DNA of 38,561 nt from a bacterium (GCA_024278215.1 JAJRTR010000072.1:1-38561), one strand, 5' to 3'. Positions 1-7,993 are shown, numbered from the stretch's first letter. Numbers and translations: made by a program. Notes: a model not told the origin generated them from the sequence alone.

Positions 1-456
1 CCTCGGAAATGATAAATCGGCCTCGCCGATCATGCAGTAATCAAGGTTGGGATTCGCAAGCGCGTGTTCAGGTTGTGTCGTAGGATAAACACCGCCGAAA
101 ACAGTGACTGCGCAGGGGCATACTTCTCGTGCGAGTGCGAGCACAGCGTGGGCGGTGGGGTACAGTTCCGTGCCTCCTACCGAAATGCCGATTAAATCCG
201 GATTGAATTCGGCAACACGCTTTGCTATATCTTCATCAGTCAACCCTATGCGCACTACACCGTCTGCAAAAGGCAGCGCGCTGTCGAAGCCTTCCATCAC
301 CGTATCGAGAATCCGTATTTCATATTTATCCTTTATCGGTGCAGCAAGCGCGGCAAGGCTGAGCGGGGGAACTATCCTTTTTACCGCATTCGCAGCAGGC
401 ATAGTCAGCGGTGGTATCAACAACATTATTTTTTCAATGGTTCTTTTCAATTCCAC
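1..456 (-). CDS. B12-binding domain radical SAM protein, N-terminal part (cut by window edge)
   Basis: Reading leftwards from a GTG at 456 (alternative ATG at 426, same frame) the frame stays open to the window edge, about 150 residues. The translation has the typical start of a cobalamin-binding radical SAM protein: a hydrophobic first strand (MLLIPPLTMP), then an Arg/Val-Pro-Pro-Leu-Ser-Leu-Ala segment, a second strand ending in ILDT, DLIGISVGGTELYPTA, VFGGVYPTTQPEHAL, and DYCMIGEAD, the signature that ends the Rossmann-type B12 domain just before the radical SAM core. The CxxxCxxC cluster motif would lie beyond the edge and is not seen. Such proteins carry out methylations or rearrangements on varied substrates, and the substrate cannot be told here. 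Which start is used is open because neither has a strong Shine-Dalgarno sequence. A possible -10 (TATAAT on the minus strand) lies at 471-476. Confidence 0.8.
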   Translation of the reverse strand, partial: MELKRTIEKIMLLIPPLTMPAANAVKRIVPPLSLAALAAPIKDKYEIRILDTVMEGFDSALPFADGVVRIGLTDEDIAKRVAEFNPDLIGISVGGTELYPTAHAVLALAREVCPCAVTVFGGVYPTTQPEHALANPNLDYCMIGEADLSFPR

Positions 457-616
457 CTGACTATCCGCTAATTATATTAAGTTGCTGAGAAGTAAATATG
501 TTTGAACTTTATGCAAGGCAGAGCGTATCGGCATAAATATACTGTTCCTTCGCGACCAGTAAATTATACAGTTTTGTTTTTGGATTTTGAAATCAGTTTT
601 AAATAATGACATCTGA

Positions 617-670
617 AGAGGCAATTATTTCGTTCGACCTCGCTTCGAACATAATTTTGCAATTGGCTCT
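617..670. repeat. R2 family element, short internally deleted copy (54 bp)
   Basis: Ends are inverted repeats: AGAGGCAATT at 617-626 and AATTGGCTCT at 661-670 (9 of 10 match). Read leftwards from 670, about 45 bases follow the same sequence as the left end of the 180-bp R2 element at 32741-32920 (AGAGCCAATTGCAAAA, then GTTCG-AGCGAGGTCGA-CGAAAT), and then jump directly to the other terminal repeat. The element ends three bases from the stop codon of the histidine kinase gene at 674. Confidence 0.65.
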
Positions 671-673
671 GAA

Positions 674-3241
674 TTATACGAATTCACCGACGACTTTGAT
701 GAACTGATCCTTGTCGAAAGGTTTCGTGACAATTGACACAGCGCCTGTCTCAGCCGCCGAACGCATGTCCCTTTCTTCAGATGACGCGGAAACAGCAAGA
801 ACAGGAATATGTATTTCTTCAGAAAGCATCTGTTTCCAGACAGTGATCTCGAATTCATCTATTTCCGAATTATCGAGTTCAATGAGAATAAGACTGATAG
901 ATTCCTTATCAAGAACACCGGCGGCGCTGCGCGGGGACTGGGCCGACAACACCCTGTGCGCAGTACCTTCGAAACATTCGACAAGTTCGGTCAGAAAATC
1001 AGGATCGAGTCCTATATAAAGCAGTGTTACAGGACCATTGAAGTAAGGTGCCGGCAATTCTGCCGCATCCATCGCGTCTCCCGAGCGTTTGATGATATGC
1101 GGATCCTGGCCCGGCGCTATGTGCGGCAGAAACACATTGACTTCAGTGCCTTCGCCCTCTATGCTCACTATGTCGATGTCTCCGCTGTGGACATCTACTA
1201 TTTCGTGTACGATAGATAGCCCCAACCCTGTGCCGCCGTACTTGCGTGTACTGGAAGCGTCCGCCTGGAAGAAACGGTCGAACACATGTCCTATATCCGA
1301 TTCGGATATCCCTATACCGTTGTCTTTCACACTGACGATTGCGCCCCGGTCACAGGGTTTTGAACTAATGCTGATTTCCCCACCCTCCGGAGTAAATTTT
1401 ATAGCGTTTTCGATCAGGTTTGTCATCAGCCTGCCGAACATCGCCGGGTCCGCTTGTACTTTTGACGCGTCCTTATGGAATTTTGTGCTGATGCGTAAAC
1501 TTTTACTATTGATATTCTCTTCCAGTCCGTCGAGTGCTTCCGCTGCCGTCTCCTCGATAAGGATTTCCTCGCGTTTGAGCTCGACCCTGCCGGAATCGAT
1601 CTTCGCCAGGTCCAGCAGGTTGGCAATCAGATCGTTGAGTTGCCAACCGCGTCGAAGCATGATATCGAGTTTCTTCTGTAATTTTTCCGATATTTCGCCA
1701 TAGGTTCCACGGCGTGCCATGCTGAGGTTTCCGAGAATGACGGATAGCGGAGTCCTCAGTTCATGAGAAACCATAGACAGGAAGTTCGATTTGACCTCGT
1801 CCAGTTTTCTCAGTTGTTCGACTTCCTTTTCGAGATCGATTGCCTTTCTTCTTTTTTCCTCGATTTTCTTTGCCTCGGTAATATCTACAAAACTCTCGAT
1901 GCAGCCGACAACCTCGCCGTTATTGTCCCTGATGTAATCTGTGTTTTTATTTATAAATATTTTTTGTCCGTCTTTTCTGACGAAAACGCACTCGCGGCCT
2001 GCCACAGGTTTAGCGGAACTGTCGAGGCTGGTTCCGCAACCACCCCATTCCAGGTTGTCGCAGCCCGCGCACTCTTTGTCGCCGCACAGTATCTTAAAAT
2101 ACTTCCCTTTTATTTCATCTTCACAGTAACCTGTAATCCGCTCAGCCATCCGGTTCCATGTAAGGATTTTACCACGGCTGTTAAGTGTATATATACCGCT
2201 TGGAACAGTTTTTATGATTGTTTCGAGTTGGTCGCGACTGGCTCGGAGTTCTTCCTGAAGGCCGATTTTTTCTTCAAGCAGTTTTTTCTCACTTGCCAGT
2301 TGTTTCGCTCTGACACTTGCCCTTATCCCCTTATAAGTGGCAAACATTATCAGCACGACAATCGATATTTCGATGAGCCAGATATTTCGCGAGTGGATAT
2401 TAACCGGTCGCGCAATATCTTTATACGGTGTGGATAGAATAACCGTCCAGGTCCTGTCGTTGATGCTGATCGGCGACATCGCAAAAAGCGTGCCGTCGAT
2501 TTTCACCGTGACGTTCTCTTTGGCCCCGATCATCTCCAGCAGACGTTCTCTCGATCTCTGCGTGAAAAGACCACTGTCCATTAGGTGCTTGCCGAATAGA
2601 CTCCTGTTCGGGTGATAAAGAATGTCTCCGTTTTCGTCTACAAGCCAGGCATAGCCATGCTTTTCAAGTTTTATGCGCCCGACGTATGCTTCGGCGATCT
2701 TCGACATTTTCACTATCGTCGCCACGCTACCGTCGAGCTTGCCATCTTTGAATACAGGCGCATGGACCGCGATAGCGTCGAATCCCTCGATGGCCTTGAA
2801 CATGCCGCTCACTACAAGTTCCTTTGTCCTGAAAAGCTTCTTTACATGCTCCTGGTAACTTATATCCGCATTAAGCCCTTTCGGGTCGATAGGGTACATA
2901 ACCCTGAGCCGGCCCCGCGCGTCCATCCTGTATCCCGCGAAAACTATGTCCTCGTTCTCGAAGAAAAATTCCTGCACGCGGTCGAAGCACTCTTCCGAGT
3001 CAATATCCTGCACCATTGGTGATGCGGCCATCGAGCGCATACTGTTTGTCAGCCGCGTCACCATTCCCTCGATGCCCCTGGACACACCTTCGGCTATTGT
3101 CTGCTGATGTCTTTGAAATTGATCTTCCAGCGATTGCCTGAAAAACGACTGTGCCAGAAAACCATATACAATCAGCGCAACGATCCCAACGAAAGCGAGA
3201 TAAAGAAGCAATTTGTCGGATGTGCTTTTAGAATCGTTCAT
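674..3241 (-). CDS. Membrane sensor histidine kinase: Cache sensor, PAS, HisKA, HATPase_c, degenerate receiver
   Basis: 855 residues. A membrane helix (about 11-31) and a second one (about 287-303) bracket an extracytoplasmic Cache-type sensor with the GYAWLVDENGDILYHP stretch (about 196-211) seen in double-Cache domains. A short coiled coil leads to a PAS domain (about 335-455) that holds four close cysteines (386, 391, 394, 402). The kinase core has the H-box (VSHELRTP, His493), N-box (NLIENAIKF, Asn612), G1 (DNGIGI, 640-645) and G2 (GGTGLG, 669-674). Residues 736-855 fold as a receiver by sequence, keeping the VTKPF lysine (840). However, the phosphoacceptor position reads Glu788 and the acidic pair before it is Gly-Leu, so this tail probably cannot be phosphorylated. 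No partner regulator is adjacent. The ligand is unknown; it is probably a small molecule outside the cytoplasm. Confidence 0.93.
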   Translation of the reverse strand: MNDSKSTSDKLLLYLAFVGIVALIVYGFLAQSFFRQSLEDQFQRHQQTIAEGVSRGIEGMVTRLTNSMRSMAASPMVQDIDSEECFDRVQEFFFENEDIVFAGYRMDARGRLRVMYPIDPKGLNADISYQEHVKKLFRTKELVVSGMFKAIEGFDAIAVHAPVFKDGKLDGSVATIVKMSKIAEAYVGRIKLEKHGYAWLVDENGDILYHPNRSLFGKHLMDSGLFTQRSRERLLEMIGAKENVTVKIDGTLFAMSPISINDRTWTVILSTPYKDIARPVNIHSRNIWLIEISIVVLIMFATYKGIRASVRAKQLASEKKLLEEKIGLQEELRASRDQLETIIKTVPSGIYTLNSRGKILTWNRMAERITGYCEDEIKGKYFKILCGDKECAGCDNLEWGGCGTSLDSSAKPVAGRECVFVRKDGQKIFINKNTDYIRDNNGEVVGCIESFVDITEAKKIEEKRRKAIDLEKEVEQLRKLDEVKSNFLSMVSHELRTPLSVILGNLSMARRGTYGEISEKLQKKLDIMLRRGWQLNDLIANLLDLAKIDSGRVELKREEILIEETAAEALDGLEENINSKSLRISTKFHKDASKVQADPAMFGRLMTNLIENAIKFTPEGGEISISSKPCDRGAIVSVKDNGIGISESDIGHVFDRFFQADASSTRKYGGTGLGLSIVHEIVDVHSGDIDIVSIEGEGTEVNVFLPHIAPGQDPHIIKRSGDAMDAAELPAPYFNGPVTLLYIGLDPDFLTELVECFEGTAHRVLSAQSPRSAAGVLDKESISLILIELDNSEIDEFEITVWKQMLSEEIHIPVLAVSASSEERDMRSAAETGAVSIVTKPFDKDQFIKVVGEFV

Positions 3242-3290
3242 CTAATTCACTTATACGCTTTTCTTAATATGTTCCGGATATTATTACTTC

Positions 3291-3319
3291 ATTATATCTT
3301 AATAGTTTATTTCTTTAAA
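3291..3319 (-). promoter_or_regulatory. Candidate sigma70 promoter of the histidine kinase gene
   Basis: On the minus strand TTTAAA (3319-3314) and TATAAT (3296-3291) are separated by 17 bases, about 50 bases before the ATG at 3241. The -10 is perfect; the -35 matches TTGACA at 4 of 6. The region is AT-rich, which raises the chance of coincidence. Confidence 0.45.
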
Positions 3320-3354
3320 TAACTGGTGTTAATTATTATCATACACCTTTCTCG

Positions 3355-3420
3355 CCGTAAGCGACAGGTAGTTGTCGACAAAAACCTTACGGAGGAAACC
3401 GGCGCTTCCGGCTTTGCCGG
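3355..3420. repeat. Two nested or adjacent REP-like hairpins
   Basis: CCGTAAG (3355-3361) pairs with CTTACGG (3386-3392), and inside it CGACA (3362-3366) pairs with TGTCG (3373-3377). The inner part resembles one half of the R4 REP doublet at 38034-38123 (GCGACAAT..ATTGTCGC). A second hairpin CCGGC-TTT-GCCGG follows at 3408-3420. The pair sits in the intergenic space between the divergent histidine kinase and AAA+ genes. Confidence 0.5.
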
Positions 3421-3522
3421 TTCAGACATGCGAAATAAAAGTGGGTTTCGAGTGGACGATAGGATATAATATTCTTACAATGTCGAAATCCTATAAAAAC
3501 AATATTGTGGAGTAGATGGAAT

Positions 3523-4581
3523 ATGAGACCCAGAGAAATATATAACATATTAAGAAAAGACATCATCGGGCAGGATGAAGTCTTGAAATATGTAGCGGTG
3601 GCTATCTTCAAACACGTATGCAACGAACCCTTCGGCAATATCATCATGATCGGAAATTCGGGCACAGGCAAAACGTCTATCATGAGGGCGATGGAACGCA
3701 TGTATGCCGAGTATGATTTTTTCGAAAAGAACCGTGTCGTTGTACGTATGAACGCAAACAGTCTAGCAAACGAGGAAGGCGAGGTCATCACCGGCAAACA
3801 ACTTTTCGAGACTCTGCGCGACCGGGCCGTCCAGCTTCTGGGCAATAACGCGACACCGGAAAAGATAAAGGAATACATGGAACACTCCACGGTGTGTATT
3901 GATGAAATTGATAAGATCACGGCTCGCATAGGCGGCAAACCTAACGTCATCGGCATCAACATCCAGCAGTCGCTTCTTACACTGATGGAAGATGAAGTGA
4001 TTATGTTCGACACGCAGGTATTCGACGGCGAAAAGTACAAACCCATCCAGATGGAAATATCGACAAAGGACATCCTCTTTATATGCGGCGGCGCGTTCGA
4101 GGAACTTTTCGACCAGGTCTACAGCCGTGTTTTCGAGGAAGGCAAACAGGACAAACTTACAAAGATGATGCGCGACGAATCGGGCAACATCTATTTCAAA
4201 CAGATATTCACTCTGAAAGCTAACTTGATGCAGGAAGATATGTTCAAGTACGGCATGATGCCGCAGTTTCTGTCGCGTTTTGACACAACAATTGTTCTCA
4301 ACGACCTCTCGCCGACCGACCTGAAAACTATTTTCATGGACACAAGGGATTCGGTGTTCAAGATTTCAAAACAATTCTTCAAAAGATTCAACATCGAGTT
4401 GAGCATTACGGAAAAGGCGCAGTGGCTTGTGGCGCACAGAGCTTCGCTCCAATCTCGTGTCGGCGCGCGCGCGCTGAAAGATGTTTATAACCGCATTATC
4501 AAGGATTACGAGTTCGACCCGTTCGAGACGGGCAAGGTGGCGAAGCTTGGAGAAAACCAGTTCGAACTGACAGTCACCTAG
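3523..4581 (+). CDS. ClpX-like AAA+ ATPase lacking zinc domain, pore aromatic and IGF loop
   Basis: 352 residues from the ATG at 3523, chosen because GGAG stands ten bases upstream (3509-3512); a TTG at 3505 in the same frame would overlap that site. Walker A is GNSGTGKT (44-51), Walker B CIDEIDK (125-131), followed by a ClpX-like FICGGAFEEL segment (186-195), a PQFLSRFD segment with an arginine-finger-like Arg252, and a sensor-2 motif VGARALKDV (313-321). This order and the LMEDEV/IDEIDK wording place it with ClpX/HslU-type Clp ATPases. It has no N-terminal zinc-binding domain. The pore-loop site where ClpX has GYVG reads SLANEEGEVITGKQLF (80-95) with no aromatic at the usual place, and no IGF (ClpP-docking) tripeptide is seen in the 200-225 loop. 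It may therefore remodel proteins or nucleic-acid complexes without ClpP. A -10-like TATAAT lies at 3465-3470. It stands alone on its strand. Confidence 0.85.
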   Translation: MRPREIYNILRKDIIGQDEVLKYVAVAIFKHVCNEPFGNIIMIGNSGTGKTSIMRAMERMYAEYDFFEKNRVVVRMNANSLANEEGEVITGKQLFETLRDRAVQLLGNNATPEKIKEYMEHSTVCIDEIDKITARIGGKPNVIGINIQQSLLTLMEDEVIMFDTQVFDGEKYKPIQMEISTKDILFICGGAFEELFDQVYSRVFEEGKQDKLTKMMRDESGNIYFKQIFTLKANLMQEDMFKYGMMPQFLSRFDTTIVLNDLSPTDLKTIFMDTRDSVFKISKQFFKRFNIELSITEKAQWLVAHRASLQSRVGARALKDVYNRIIKDYEFDPFETGKVAKLGENQFELTVT

Positions 4582-4644
4582 CGCATGGTCAAGGACGGAC
4601 TGGGCTTGAAGTGAAGATGCAAAGAATTTGACTTTTATTGCTGT

Positions 4645-5328
4645 TCAGCACACACCCATATCCTTCATGCTTGTAAAAGTATCGCCGCCGATAATTATAT
4701 GATCCAGCACCTCTATACCAAGCAGTTTACCGGCATCAATTAGTTTGCGTGTAATTTTCACATCTTCCGCGCTCGGCGCTGCGTCGCCACTCGGGTGATT
4801 GTGTATCAGGACAATAGAATTGCATCCTTCGGTAATCGCCGTCCTGAATGTTTCACGCGGATGAATCAGGGACGCGGTCAGTGTGCCCTGTGTGATAGTC
4901 ACGATCCTGATAACTTCGTTTTTTGTGTTCAGAATAACGGCAAGAAACTTTTCCTGCTTGAGATCGCGAAGTTCGGCTTTTACGAGATCCGCTATATCTT
5001 CAGGGCCGGTGATGCGAGGCCTGCGGATATCGTGCCTGCCCGCGGACCGTCTTCCGAGTTCGAAAGCCGCCGCGATCTGGCAGGCCTTCGCGGTTCCGAT
5101 TCCATTCACTTCCGTCATTGCCCCAACGCCTGCGCCCGCAAGTGCGGAGAGTGAACCAAAATGCGCAAGCATCGAAGAGCCGAGTTCAACAGCAGTGTTT
5201 TTCGATGTGCCGGTGCGCAGTACAATAGCCAGCAGTTCGGCATTCGACAGCGCTTCAGGGCCGTGTGCCTCGAGTCTCTCGCGCGGCCTTTCCTGTTCGG
5301 GCAGGTCTTTTATTCTGTAATGCTCCAT
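4645..5328 (-). CDS. radC: RadC family JAB/MPN-domain protein
   Basis: 227 residues, the usual length. The N-terminal part has the RadC opening (IKDLPEQERPRERL) and helix-hairpin-helix region (ALSNAELLAIVLRTGT; MTEVNGIGTAKACQ, about 71-84). The C-terminal JAB/MPN domain carries the metal motif HNHPSGD (176-182) with the following SAEDV aspartate (189), matching the JAMM pattern. RadC was once linked to DNA repair; its real role in most bacteria is unsettled, and a metallo-hydrolase fold is all that can be claimed. It is convergent with the ClpX-like gene, 63 bases apart, and diverges from the binding-protein gene at 5581. Confidence 0.95.
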   Translation of the reverse strand: MEHYRIKDLPEQERPRERLEAHGPEALSNAELLAIVLRTGTSKNTAVELGSSMLAHFGSLSALAGAGVGAMTEVNGIGTAKACQIAAAFELGRRSAGRHDIRRPRITGPEDIADLVKAELRDLKQEKFLAVILNTKNEVIRIVTITQGTLTASLIHPRETFRTAITEGCNSIVLIHNHPSGDAAPSAEDVKITRKLIDAGKLLGIEVLDHIIIGGDTFTSMKDMGVC

Positions 5329-5475
5329 TTTACGCTCCGGCTCTATGGATTTGAAATCAATGGATAAGTAATAAGTAAATATACATCGGCCTCCGTTCCG
5401 GGTCCAGTGAAGATAGTACTATTGCATGAAAATCTGTAAGATCGAGTCGAAAAAACACATTGACTAAAACAGCAA

Positions 5476-5503
5476 TTGCACTGTGTCCAGGATGCGATAT
5501 AAT
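5476..5503 (+). promoter_or_regulatory. Candidate sigma70 promoter for the tandem binding-protein genes
   Basis: TTGCAC (5476-5481) and TATAAT (5498-5503) are 16 bases apart, about 78 bases upstream of the ATG at 5581. A better -35 hexamer (TTGACT, 5460-5465) exists but is 32 bases from the -10, too far to pair with it. Confidence 0.45.
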
Positions 5504-5580
5504 ATTATGATGGGAAACAGGATTGCACTCGGACAGATAAAATATGAGAAACAGGAACCGGCGGAAGGAATGTTAATTAC

Positions 5581-6531
5581 ATGACTGGAATAAAACGAAC
5601 AACCTTTTTTTGTCTCATGATCTTTCTATGTCTGTCGTTGCGGTCGGCAGCGCTCGAAAGGGTGATTGTCGGGCTGCCTGTGATCAAAGGCATGGAAAAA
5701 ACAAGCATGGTCGATCTGTTCACCGATATAGTTAATACGGTGTCCGGAAAGATGGATGTAAAAGCGATTCCGAATATTTTCACTTATGAACATGACGACG
5801 ATGTCGCAAAAATTGTGATGGATAATGTGGAAAGCGGCGACTCGGACATCATTTTCTGGACGGGACAGGATTATTCGGAATATCTCGACACGGGGAAAGA
5901 TACGCTCGTACCGCTTTTTTCACTGACAATGATGGGCAAGACAATTGTCGACAGCTGCATCTATGCCCGAAAGGGAGAGATCAAGAATATTTCTGAGCTT
6001 CGCGGCAAACGATGGGCCGGCACACGGGTCTCACCGACACGCTACCTGCTGTATAAAGAAGGCATCGACGAGCCGGTCGACAAGTTTTTCGGCTCTGTTC
6101 AGTTCAAGTCGGATTCGCCTATAACAAACATAGTCGAGGGGCTCGAAAACAACGAGTACGATGCTTTCACATCTTATGATACATACATAGGCATATCCGG
6201 AATGGACACTAAAAAAGACAAACCGTTCGAGCCGGTGGTCTGCCACGAATACGACAATACGTGGACGTTCATGGCGAGCAAGCGGCTGCCACACGAATTT
6301 ATGGAGAAGTACAGGAAGATCATGCTTAAATCATATAAGGACCCTGACTTCGCTAAATTCAAATTCGCATTTAATATGATCAGAGGCAGGTTCATACCGG
6401 TGAAGAATGATGAAGTGCAAAGAATAAAAAAGATATATGATCTGAGGATTGAAAAAGGCTGGGACAGAGAAGATAAGAAGTTCTGGAAAGAGTATTACAG
6501 TCCGCCGGAAAAGGAAAAAGAAAAAGAATGA
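5581..6531 (+). CDS. Periplasmic substrate-binding protein, PhnD-like (paralogue 1)
   Basis: 316 residues. A signal peptide (about 1-25, ending SLRSAA) is followed by a type-2 periplasmic-binding fold: IVGLPVIKGMEK opening, DIIFWTG (about 85-91), NISELRGKRWAG (about 140-151), the SPTRYLLYKEGID helix (about 154-166) and a C-terminal AKFKFAFNMIRGRF segment. The ELRGKRW and RYLLYKEGID region resembles phosphonate/phosphite binding proteins of the PhnD group, which bind a small anion for an ABC importer or a signalling protein. The tail is a run of Lys and Glu. GGAAGGA lies about ten bases before the ATG. No permease or ATPase is next to it, so it may be an orphan sensor or receptor. The gene at 6818 is a clear paralogue. 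The ligand is unknown. Confidence 0.75.
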   Translation: MTGIKRTTFFCLMIFLCLSLRSAALERVIVGLPVIKGMEKTSMVDLFTDIVNTVSGKMDVKAIPNIFTYEHDDDVAKIVMDNVESGDSDIIFWTGQDYSEYLDTGKDTLVPLFSLTMMGKTIVDSCIYARKGEIKNISELRGKRWAGTRVSPTRYLLYKEGIDEPVDKFFGSVQFKSDSPITNIVEGLENNEYDAFTSYDTYIGISGMDTKKDKPFEPVVCHEYDNTWTFMASKRLPHEFMEKYRKIMLKSYKDPDFAKFKFAFNMIRGRFIPVKNDEVQRIKKIYDLRIEKGWDREDKKFWKEYYSPPEKEKEKE

Positions 6532-6586
6532 TATCTGCGGTACGCAGGTTTTGACAGTACGCAGGTTTCACCGATAACGAAGGTCT

Positions 6587-6794
6587 TAACCCGCATATTT
6601 CACCAATGCGGGCCAAAAATCGAGAGAATGCCTGCAATACAAGGCGAGGCAATTGAGTGGTGAGGGAGCAGTCGGCAACGTCGGCCTCTTGCGCAAAAAG
6701 CGAGCATGTGACCGAACCCGAATCGCCACCGCAACGCAGGATAATAGGCGTTATCACGATTTTCCGGATTTCTTTACGAGAAATCCGGGTTAAC
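6587..6794 (+). repeat. R1 family element, complete copy A
   Basis: About 208 bp between the two binding-protein genes. It begins with TTAACCCG (one base before this start) and ends with CGGGTTAA, an 8-bp perfect terminal inverted repeat. Each end also forms its own hairpin: CCCGCAT-ATTTCACCA-ATGCGGG at the left, GGATTTCT-TTACG-AGAAATCC at the right. The interior includes GTGGTGAGGGAGCAG, CCTCTTGCGCAAAA and GGCGTTATCACGATTTTCCG, shared with copies at 27501 and 28801 and, in part, at 21930 and 38444. Confidence 0.85.
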
Positions 6795-6817
6795 AGCAAA
6801 TAGGGGCTGGGGAAAAC

Positions 6818-7774
6818 ATGAAAAAAATAATTACAACCGCATTACTTGTCATGGCGATATTCGCAACCGCGACCTACGCGCAGGAAGAGCATGAAAAATA
6901 CATTGTCGGTTTACCCATGCCGGCAGGAATGGAGAAATCCAGCATTGCCGGTTTGCTCAAAGATATCGTCGCGTATGTTGGAGAGTTGCTCGGCGAAGAC
7001 ACGGAAGCAAAAGTGCTCGTGTATGAATACGGGACCGACGTCGCAAAATTTGTTGAAGAAAAAATGGAATCCGGAGAAGTAGATGTCAGCTACCTGCTCG
7101 GCAATGAGTATGCGGCTTATCTTGATTCCGGCAAAAATAATCTGACACCGTTTTTCACACTTTCGATGTCCGGCCAGTCGATCATGCCCACGTGTCTTTT
7201 CGCGGCGAAAGGCAAATACAAAAGTGTCGAAGACCTGCGGGGGCTCAGGTGGGGCGGTGTGTATACCCAGCCGACTCGTTACCTGCTCTACAAAGCAGGC
7301 ATAGACGAGCCTCTGGATAAATTCTTCAGCGAAGTCAAGTTTGTCAGCGACATGCCGGTTACAGGCCAGATAGAGGGATTCGATAACGGCGATTATGATG
7401 TCTTCAACACCTACGATGTAACACTGCGTGTCGCAGGTTACATGAACAAGAAAGACATTTCATTCGAGCCGGTTTCATGCGTCGATTATAATTATTCGTG
7501 GATATTCTTATATCGCGACGGACTCGACGAAAAAGTGATGGAGGAATTCCGTGACCTGATGATAGGTGCGGATAAAGATAAAAGGTTCGCAAAATTTCAT
7601 TTTGCTTTCAAGATGATACAGGGGCGGTTCGGGCCGATAGACTATGATGAACTTGATAAAGTAGTCGATATATATAAATTGGGAAAGAAACATGGCTGGG
7701 ACAAGGAAGAGAAAAAGTACTTCAAAGAACAGTCGAAAATGAAGGCGGGTCATAAAAAATCAGGAGATAGCTGA
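6818..7774 (+). CDS. Periplasmic substrate-binding protein, PhnD-like (paralogue 2)
   Basis: 318 residues, paralogous to the preceding gene over its whole length: IVGLPMPAGMEKSS, DVSYLLGNEYAAYLDSG, SVEDLRGLRWGG, QPTRYLLYKAGIDEPLDKFF and AKFHFAFKMIQGRFGPI all have direct counterparts. The signal peptide is clearer here (MKKIITTALLVMAIFA..AYA, cleavage before Gln22). The C-terminus is Lys-rich. A Shine-Dalgarno-like GGGG lies shortly upstream. An R1 repeat element fills the 286-bp gap to paralogue 1, and no promoter was seen in the gap, so the pair may share a transcript through the element. The ligand and partner are unknown; a role like PhnD-type anion binding is an inference from the fold. 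Confidence 0.75.
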   Translation: MKKIITTALLVMAIFATATYAQEEHEKYIVGLPMPAGMEKSSIAGLLKDIVAYVGELLGEDTEAKVLVYEYGTDVAKFVEEKMESGEVDVSYLLGNEYAAYLDSGKNNLTPFFTLSMSGQSIMPTCLFAAKGKYKSVEDLRGLRWGGVYTQPTRYLLYKAGIDEPLDKFFSEVKFVSDMPVTGQIEGFDNGDYDVFNTYDVTLRVAGYMNKKDISFEPVSCVDYNYSWIFLYRDGLDEKVMEEFRDLMIGADKDKRFAKFHFAFKMIQGRFGPIDYDELDKVVDIYKLGKKHGWDKEEKKYFKEQSKMKAGHKKSGDS

Positions 7775-7796
7775 TAAGGGGAAGTGTGGCGCTTCA

Positions 7797-7828
7797 TTTG
7801 GAGTGCGATGTTGTCACCGTCTTGTTTT
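7797..7828. repeat. R4 (REP) half element
   Basis: TTTGGAGTGCG (7797-7807) followed by ATG-TTGTCACCGTCTTG copies the left end of the REP doublet at 38034 (TTTGGAGTGCG, then GTGAT..ATCACCGCCTTG). The right half is absent: the sequence breaks into the R3 element whose terminal repeat starts at 7835. Confidence 0.55.
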
Positions 7829-7834
7829 GCATAT

Positions 7835-7993
7835 AGTGTCGTATCACACTTTTAAATGTGAAACAAGAGCGCGGACATCGTACCCCACCTCAACTTGTAC
7901 CTGTAAAAACCGTTTTCGCGAGAAATACGCTCAGGCGGGCTGCGGTGCCCCCGCCCTACACTCGATACGTAAAAACAAAGTTGACACGACACT
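7835..7993. repeat. R3 family element, copy 1 (159 bp, terminal inverted repeats)
   Basis: AGTGTCGTATC (7835-7845) and GACACGACACT (7983-7993) are inverted repeats (10 of 11). The core, about 7879-7961, holds two GC-rich hairpins around CTTGTACCTGTAAAAACCG and TTTTCGCGAGAAATACG. The same core appears in the opposite orientation at 13986-14075. With the R4 fragment before it, this fills the space between the second binding protein and the MaoC-like gene. Confidence 0.75.

Noticed and set aside
5329-5580. TTGACT at 5460 as the -35 for the binding-protein promoter
   Set aside because: It is 32 bases from the only good -10, too far for sigma70.
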